Of a DNA stretch of 64,000 nt, positions 41,001-50,000 are shown in pieces (the first letter of the stretch is position 1; each line of letters starts with the position of its first letter). A program made the position numbers and the translations under genes. Below the pieces are notes generated by a model, which did no database searches, was not told where the DNA came from, and saw only the letters and a list, made by a program, of their open reading frames with translations. Origin of the DNA: Serinus canaria (taxonomy: Eukaryota; Chordata; Aves; Passeriformes; Fringillidae); assembly GCF_022539315.1 (NCBI RefSeq), contig NC_066314.1, positions 53,939,180-54,003,179 on the forward strand, given 5' to 3'.

Positions 41001-44000
41001 GAGAAAGCAGACTTCCTAAGGCTTCTGTGCATCTTTGCAGCTGGCAGCTGTACAGACTTAGAGAATTTGTGTTTGGACACCTGAAATCCACAAAAAGAAT
41101 GGCAGGCATTGGATACCAAGTAGAAAACAGCTAATTGTGTTGAAAAGCAATAGAGCATCCAATAAACAAATGGGAGAGAGAAAGAAAAGAAACAACCTCA
41201 AACCAGAACCATGAGAGCAGAAAAAGCCTTGCAAACACTGTGCATGAACACACACTACCACAGAATCACTCAGGCTGGAAAGGACCATCAAGGTCATCGA
41301 GTCCAGCCTTTGACCGATCCTCACCTTGTCACCTAGACCAGATGGTGACTACACACCTCCCTGAGCAGCCCATTCCAGTGCTTTAACAACCGTTGCAGTG
41401 AAGAAATTCTTCCTGAAATTCTTCTACTCAATGTGCCTTGCCACAGATATGTGAATGTGTAACACAAAGAAAAAGACTGTGCATATCATTCTAGTTCAGA
41501 GTGTGTAATAAGGAATATGGCCAACAGTAAACCAGGAATATAGGTGGGAGAATTCATACCCTCTTCTGCTTGGTGAAGAAGTACAGATGGACTCCAGTTA
41601 ATGATGTGGGCGGTAGAAACTCTTGCCTTCCCATGAATCTTCAGAAACTGTATTTCCAGGATGTTTCTGCTTTAATTTTTTTGTGTGGAAGAGATTTTCC
41701 TACATTTTGCCAATGATCCTGAGAGGATCATTGGCAAAATGATCATTCTATTTCAGTGCAAACTGAAATAGAAACGCAATTACAAAAGATGAAATTTTAG
41801 AATTTGGGTAAGAACTTGGAAATCAAATGGATAGAGAGTCTGCATTAACTGAAATCTCATGGAATCTCCACTCATGGGTCTTGGTATTGATCCAATAGTC
41901 AAGCTGTTTTGTCATAACAGGAAGGAACTTGGATGTCTGTCTTCCTTAGGAACATTTAATTTCAACTTAAAATCCTGTGTTCTGTAAAATGTTTGCCAAC
42001 CATTTTAGTTTATTTGAAAACTAATTCCCAAAGTCTGGTTCTTCCTTTTGCTATGTGATGAGTTAAAAAAAACCCCATAATTATTGAACTCTTAAGGGAA
42101 GTCTTTGATGTCACTGTGGATTACCGCTGAGTTAATACAAATTAATAAGGAAGGTAGTTTGAGTAAAAGAGAATTAAACAAAATTAAAAAGCAGGCTCAC
42201 TTGGTGACATTAAATATGTTTACAGGTACATTCCATTCTCACCTAACTTGATCTTGATTTAACTTTATTTTCTCTACCATGGTTTCAAAATTAATTTTGA
42301 TCTGATCAATTTGATGGCTTCACTTTGTCTTCCACCTTGCAAATGATAGGAGCAGACTCCTTTTTCTGAAGTTTTAATAGTATCTACTAAGCCACAAAGC
42401 ATGAGATCTTTTTGTTTTCTTAAATCCTCAAAGAGGAGGGTCTAATAAAATAACTGTGTAGCCCTCTTGTCCGGTATGGGTACAGAGGAATTTGTAGCTA
42501 CAATATTTTGTTTTGTTTCAAATCTCTCCTTTCTGCATCTTCAAGTTTCTTGTGCCAATGAGACCTTTAGTTTGGATTGCTTTGTCCAGATGCATTATCT
42601 CACATTTTTTCCATAACTATTCTAATTTTCCTGTTGGGTCCATGTTTCCAAATACTTTAAAATTCTTTGTATGCTTTTTAGTAACCTTTTATGGGTTTCA
42701 TTACTCTTTCCAGTGAATCTTCCCTGACCTTCATTAAATTCTTTCTAACACTAATCCTTGATTAGCCCTATTCTTCTAAACAAATCCTTTCAATGTTATA
42801 TTTAAGTCCTGTGTTTAGGGGGATGAGAGTTAGGATAGTCGGGGAAGGAATGCTGAAGAATAAATGTTATCCCTCAGCTCTTTGGGGAAACTGTTTAGTA
42901 CCAGTTATTGCTCCAATAAAAGATAACACATGAAGGCACACTTTAAACATGTTTAAAGTTGTAAACTGTAAGAACAATGCCAGATGAAAATTTCTTTGCT
43001 TTCCAAGAAGTTGGTAAAGGTGTGTAATTACATTTTTTCACTCCCAGACTGTTGATCCAATGATGTGCCAGAATATCCTGGGCCTTCAGTATATTTTCCT
43101 CTTTTATTTCTCTTCTACAGATATATCAGCATGCTCTCATTTACTTTCATTGATTCCTTTTCTGTTGTAATGACCTACTCTGTCCTTTCTAGAACTGAAT
43201 TTTCTTCAAGGCTCAAAACTGTTTGATATTTTTTTTTGGTAGTCTTGATTCCTTGGGATGTTGGGATGGGGCAACTCAAAGGCTGGGTCACTTGGCACAA
43301 GTACTTCCCTCCCCATGGGTTCAGAGAGGTTAAATCTGTCTTTATCCAGCACTGCCCCACTAGAACAGGGACTGCCTCAAGGTCTTTCTTTGTTCCTCTC
43401 CTCCTTTCCACTGACTCAGGAGATCCAGGTAGGTAAGCAGGGTTTGCCAGGGAAGTGCCCCTTGGAGAACACATGAGATAAGGAATCGGGTCCTATTTAC
43501 AGGGGCCTGAAGTGACAGGACAAGGGGGAATGGCTTCACACTGACAGAGAGCAGGTTTAGATTGGATATCAGAAGAAATTCTTCCCTGTGAGGGCAGTGA
43601 GGCCCTGACACAGGTTTCCCAGAGCAGCTGTGGCTGCCCCATCCCTGGAAAGTCAGTTTGGATGGGGCAGCCTAGTCTAGTGGAAAGTGTCCCTGCACAT
43701 GGCAGGGGGTTGCAATGGGATGATCTTAAAGGTTGCTTCCAACCCAGCCCATTCTGTGATTCTACAATTTACACAATTCCACTCATAGTATAGGAGTATT
43801 TAAATGGGTTGGATATGAATTGTGTAACAAACAACCATAAATGATGCTAGTTACACACAAAATATGTTATCTGCCATTGAAATGGCAGGATTTGGTTGTT
43901 TGGTCCTAGCTTGAAGGAGTTTCAAAATATGAGGCCAAATTTCAAAATTAAGTTTTACAGGTATTTGCCCAAAGCATTACCACTGTTCTTGCTAAATGAA

Positions 44001-47000
44001 AGCAAACAAAGGCATAAAATCTCTCCATCTTGTGGCAAATACAATGCCATAATAGAACCTTCTAGTTTCTCTTGATGAATTCTGTTTTATGTTGCTCTAG
44101 AATATCTTTAATAACTGAGTTGCTGTACTATTAGTAGCTTTTAACACTCCTAAACTTGTGTTCATGCTACATGACTTATTCAAGCTTTTGCTTTAATTTT
44201 TCATTTATCAGAGTTATTTTGAAAGTGATCTGGACTAAAAAGATTGTGATCATCTACCAGTGACTCCATCCTGTCATATAAAACTATTTTTCCTTGACAA
44301 GTGTTGCCTCCCGCTTGAGGCGCAGCGTCCTGGGTTGCGAACAGCACAGTGGCAACCACTTTTGCCACTCGGTACAAATACTCGCAAACACCAATGTGGT
44401 TGATGGTAAATGGCATTTATTAACCGTTGGGTAGGGTTTTTTTATATCGGGGCCAACGGTAAAGTAACGGTAAAGGGGGAGGGTCCCTGCCTGCCCGTGA
44501 CATCGCGATATTTGGGCATGTTGATCTTCCATATTTCCCCCCTCTTTATGATTAGTTAAAAACATGACAAATGTAAAGGTTAAAACTGTCAACCAACTAA
44601 CATAGCAAACATACATAACTTATAAAAACGTGCTGAAACTGAACAATATAACATAACCATAGCAAACCCGAACAAACAAAATGTTAACCCCAACTGGTTT
44701 GTAAAAACAACAACAAAGCCAAGGACTTCTTCCTTGGCTTTGTCATCTTCACAGAGGTGCTGGAAAGCTTTGGGCTGATCGATCGTTCCATTCAGATAGA
44801 GTCAGAACCTGGCCAGGGTTCCAACTCTATCTGATGGACACTACTTCATTCCATTCAAGTGGAGTCCAAACCTGGCCAGGGTTCAAACTCCGCTCAATGG
44901 ACACCATTCTATCCATTCAAGTAGGGTCAGAACCTGGCCAGGATTCCAACTCCACTTGATGGATATTGTTTAAAATAAGGCTTCCAAAAACAACATTTAA
45001 CTATGATGTCGCTTTGTTGGGGTTTCCTCTGCGCCGGCCTCTCCTTTAACACAGCCACTGAGTCTTTCTCGACCTCAATCTGTCATTGGGCTGCTTGATT
45101 TGCCACAGCCCTCAAGACGCAAGGTATGCGGGCCACCATGGCTTCCAGGGATTCAGTCCTGTAAAACAAGCTTTATAAATCTTCTTAGTTTTTGCCCTGA
45201 AAGTCTGGTTTTATCGACTTAAGTAGGCACCATTTAATTTTATTGTCTTTTCTAATGGCTGCGTACCCTCGACCTGTGAGTACTAACCTCCAGCCTGTCT
45301 CCCACTCTCCTAAATCATTTTTTACCATTACTTGTAGGCCTTCCTCTAGTGCTTGGGTTGCCCAGTGCCTCTGGGCAGGACTTTTTGATTCATCTCCCCT
45401 GGGGAACTGATTTAAAGCTAGCAAGGCGGTTGCTAGGATGCGCACTTGATCTTTCGGAGGGATGGAATTGGTGAAGCCTTCCGTTTTTGCTAGCACCTCC
45501 AGTTTCTCGGAGGTCATGCAGTAAATGGAAGCCTCCACCAGATTGCTTGGGTATGACAAAAATTGGGGTGTTCCATTGGCTCGTGGAGGGCTCAATGGTG
45601 TTTTTCTGCAGCTCCCAAGTAATTAAATCGAGGAGGACAGTCATTCGAGGAGGCTTGGATAAGGCCACTGCTCGACCCACACTGGGTTCAGTGATTTCCA
45701 TGTCAACTTGATGGGTAGTTGTGGGTATACGGCAGTGGCCCTTAGAATAAATCTGTCATCCTGACATCCACCAGGGTGAGGGCATCCCTCCCTAACAAAG
45801 GTGGACATTCTGACATTGCATACAGAGAAAGGGTGATGGTTCTCCCTGGTCCCCTCTCGGTGCAGAGTGTCACAGCTATTTGTTGGGCGTTTTTTTTGGC
45901 TCGTGTCAGCCCACCAACCCTGCCCACCATGGGCACTTCTTCTAATTCCCACTGTGGAGACCAGTGTATGTATGGGATAACGGTGACGTCCGATCCTGTG
46001 TCGACCCAGAAAGGAAGGCAGATAGCAGAGCTTTCAGGGCTGTTGTGGTGACGGCAGATTGCCCACACTATCAGTGGGTGTCTGCCTACCTTCGCGGCGA
46101 ACGCCACCCATGGGTCTCTCTCCCACGCCTTCATAGCCAGGGCCACCCAGGGGCCTCGTCCCCAGGGAGATGTTTCTGGTATTCCTGGGGTGCGGATGGT
46201 TCTGGCTGGGCTGTTGGCTGAGCTGTGAAGGTGGCTGCAGGAGGAGGCAGCGGGTGTGGGAATTCCGTGCCCCATTTGCAGTTGGCACAGCTGGGCCGCT
46301 TCATGTTCCAAGTGGGAGGGGGCTGTGTGCGGCCCAGGTGCCCCCTCCCCCTTCCGTTTCCCAGATGCTTGGAGTCCCTAGCAACATGCCCGTGTCTTCC
46401 ACATGACCAACATGGCCCTCTAGGCTTCGTCTGGCGTGAGGGAACGGCTGTTGGTGGGTGTCCTGACTGAGGGCAGTTCACCGCGATGTGACCTGCCTGG
46501 CCACACCTGAGGCATGCCATCACACTAGTTATCGCAGAGTGAACAGCTCCTTGGATTAGGGCTAAGTGCTCCTCCTTTACGACGTGCCTGATCATATCTG
46601 CTATAGTAGAACCAGGAGGTAGAGACCGTAGAATGGCGCAAGCACTCCGCCAACACAGGGCCCTTTGCCTCTGATGGTAAAGCGGAGGAGTCATTTGCTG
46701 CCTGGAGGTGGTCCACAAACTGCGTAAAGCTCTCGCTCTCGCTCTGCCTTATTGTGGACCACAACGATGGTCTGGCAATGACCTGAGATGCAGAGCGGAT
46801 GGCTTCTCTGGCAGCTCAGGTTGTTGCCATAACCTCATGGGCCTGAAGGCCCTCAGCCTGTGCCTGGGGAGTAATCATTGTAGTGGATGGTCTGCTCCAG
46901 TCATTGAGGCCAATTGCCTTGTACAGTTGTCCTCCCACTCTTGTTTAAACACAATCATTCCGGCCCTGTCAAAAATTAATCGGCACGTTTGTTTGATATC

Positions 47001-50000
47001 AAATGGGAGCATGTCATCCCCTCTGAAAACACTGTCAATAAGGGTGGAAACCATTGCCGAATTATTTCCTCTATCTGCTATAGCTTTAACAACTGCCTGT
47101 ATATCCTTCGGGTTTACGGGCGTGTAAGTTCTTTGATTTCCACCCGGCCCCCCCACGCTGACAGGAAACGCGAGTTTGGCTGAAGGGGCCCACTCAGCAC
47201 ATGCAATTTTTATTCTCCTCCAGTCTGTAAGAGGAGCCTGTTCCTTCCCTAGCTTCCCCTTGACCCAGGCAGGGGGATTGTGATGGTGACCCCTGCGCTC
47301 TTTCACTCCCTCTTCATCAGAGCCAGAATCAGAAGCAGAAGCAGAGTCAGCCGCGTGAGCGGTAACAGACAATTTGTGGAGCCACTCGTCCCAGCTCGAG
47401 TCCGACTCAGGTCCGGAACTTGACTGGCTGGAGGCTTCCGAGCTCCTGGACCTTCTCATTAGGCTTTTACCGCGCCCCTCCTTGGCTTTGGGCCGCTCCC
47501 TCCCTCAAGGCTCCTCCCGCCTCCTGCTGGAGGGGGCTAGCATCTTGTAAGCCTTAAAACGCGAGCTCTGAGCAGTCTCATTAACCCCTCCATCCTTTCT
47601 CTCTTGTTTGCGTGGGCTCGGGTGCGGTCGGAAGGGGCAGAGAGGGGCTGCACTACAATGTGGGCACACGCTCCCCCCATCCGGGGTTCGCCATCCAGCG
47701 GTGTGCAAGGCAGGGGCCCTGCCCAGACCCCGTCAGGCCCTGAGGTAACGGCAGCGCCCTGCGCCCTTGAGCCAATGGCCGCGCTCTGTGCATCAGCGGT
47801 AGCGGCTGCAGTCCGCGCCTCTTGTAACAGCCCCTTCCAAAATGACTGCTTCTCCTCCGCTGCCGGTGCGCCCGGGCTCGGGAGCCGGGGAGAATGTTCC
47901 CGCGGCTGTAAATTCCCCCACTCAACAACTCCATGATCCTGTGCGTCCGCCCCCGTACCCAGCCGAGGTTCCGCCTGCAGACCGCCGCGTATGGCCTCCC
48001 ACTTTTCCTGCTCCAGCCGACCTTTCTGTAGGGCCTGCATGACTTTTCCCCATAATTTTAGATTTTTCCCCGACCCTGAGGACATTGCTTCCTCAGCTAG
48101 AGCGTGAATACAATTGTCCCACACTTCCGGGCATAAAATATGTCCCGGCTGCCCAAGAACCCCTAACTGCAGGAGTCTCATCACAGCAAGGATAAAATCT
48201 CCTGGCTCGCAGTCCACCCCTGACTGCCTAAAAACTTTAAAAATGACCTCAGCGCAAGACTCCATTTCTCCTTCGCCGGTCATTTGGGGGCGTCCCCCCC
48301 GCCGGAGTCGAACCACCCCCCCAGGTGACCCCCGTCCCCCAGGCATCTTCTCTTGTCCCGGGTTTCGGCACCACTTGTTGCCTCCTGCTTGAGGCACGGT
48401 GTCCTGGGTCGGGAACGGCACGGTGGCAACCACTTTTGCCTCTTGGTCCAAATACTCGCAAACACCAATGTGGTTGATGGTAAATAGCGTTTATTAACCG
48501 TTGGGTAGGGGTTTTTATATCGGGGCCAACGGTAAAGTAACGGTAAAGGGGGAGGGTCCCTGCCTGCCCGTGACATCGCGATATTTGCGCACGTTGATCT
48601 CTCACAGACAAGCATCCCATTAATAGGGCAGTCTAAACAGGTCCTTGGTGTGAATGACAAACTCTTCCCTAGACTTCTCACCCCCTGCATCCTATGTCAC
48701 CATCATAAGAAATAGAAGGTTTAAGTTTTTGATTTCGAATAATTAACCCTTTTACAACAGAAAACAGCTGGGTTCTCTGTTCTGCTCATTCCACATTTCC
48801 ATCTTGCTTTGGGACAGCAGCTGGGTCATTCCAATTTTTATTTGTGGAAACCTTCCTTCCCATCAGTGTGAACTGCTTAGCTGCTCTGCTTGTGTTCATT
48901 GTGTTAGCATAAGGATGTTCAAGGAATTTGCAGTGAGTCTTTGCCTTTACTTAAAGTGTGTGGCTTATTTTTTTTTTTTTTTTTTAATAACTCCTTTGGT
49001 CTGTTAAATCTGGGATAGTTGCTCCAGTTCTAATTGTTTTTTAAAATACATTCCATGTGTTTGTCATGCATGCTTGTAAAATTTCATTATCACGTTCTTT
49101 CTAAATCAAAGGGAAATTAAGGAAAGCTGGGTTCGCATTATTTATTCTTATCAAACTGGATCATTATCTACAGAGGCTTAATTTGATGGATAGTGGATAC
49201 TCTTGTGTATCTTTGAGGCAAATCCTGGAGACCACTCTCAAAGTAAATTCCCACTGTCAATATGAGTTTTGCCTGAGTAGAAATTTCATGTCTTGGCTCT
49301 TTGTTGTCAGAATGGGAATTATTGTTTTCTACTTGGAGCACTCATTTGGCCTCACAGTACCTTGGTTCACATAGTTTTCAATAAGTATACTGGCAAACTT
49401 CCAGCATCCTGGGAGTCAGATCTAGCTCTACATGGATATTTGGCCTTTGTGAAGACATCATGACTATTTCTAGCTTATTGTCTCTTCCCATTTTCAGGCA
49501 AAGAATTGATTCTGAGCCGCACTCTTTTTACAGCTTAGTGGAATTGTCCTTTCACATCCATGGATGCATGGGTCAAACATACCTAAGTCTGGACGGCAAA
49601 GAAATATTTGGTGCAAAATACTCATAAAAGGAATATATACAAAATGCTTTCCAGGGAGCTCTGTGGTCTGTTCAGTCAAGGGTAAGATGACTTGGCAAAT
49701 TCAACAAAGACAGATCAACTACTATTCCAATCCAGGTGTACTTGCATGAAAGGCAGTTAAAAGGATACTGGAATGTCTTACTAGGGAAGTTAAACATAAC
49801 TTGGCCAAATTTGAACAGAATAGGTGTTGTAAATCAAAGGCGTCCCGGACAAAGGGGAGAGAGAATGATGCATCTGGCTCTATCATCAGAAGGCTAATGT
49901 ATTACTTTATTATACTATACTATGTACATTTAATCTAAACTGAATCTGCCATGCACTCTTGCTAACAACTGTACAGAACTGCACTTATCTCTGATTCTCT

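Larger units (their letters stand above)
44551..45184 (-). other. Non-coding region of the ERV where env would be expected
   Basis: About 630 bp between the integrase stop and the polypurine tract with no env-like frame. It contains one perfect 13-bp hairpin and three tandem stem-loops, listed separately. The part at 44551-44705 is A-rich on the + strand. Confidence 0.7.
44302..48606 (-). mobile_element. Defective endogenous retrovirus, alpha/beta-like, env not seen
   Basis: A complete LTR-to-LTR insertion antisense to ANO2. It has 5' LTR 48376-48606, primer site 48356-48373, gag remnants 48346-46131, protease 46002 region, reverse transcriptase fingers, integrase C-terminus, a non-coding hairpin region, a polypurine tract, and 3' LTR 44302-44531. 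The primer site fits tRNA-Phe. The Gag matrix, capsid and protease look alpha/beta-like. Pol is internally deleted, no env is visible, and gag is frameshifted several times, so it cannot replicate. The LTRs differ at roughly 20 of 230 sites by eye, so it is not a recent insertion. Confidence 0.93.
48376..48606 (-). repeat. ERV 5' LTR
   Basis: On the - strand it starts TGTGAG and ends GGCAACA. A TATA-like box (48512-48521) is followed only about 16 bp later by AATAAA (48490-48495), so the poly(A) signal lies at or before the predicted start site and R is probably short. Upstream, cuttaccgt-type 9-mers (CTTTACCGT) occur twice in tandem. Confidence 0.94.

Noticed and set aside
47604..48392. Open frames on the + strand across the ERV gag region
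   Set aside because: Antisense shadows of the GC-rich gag sequence.
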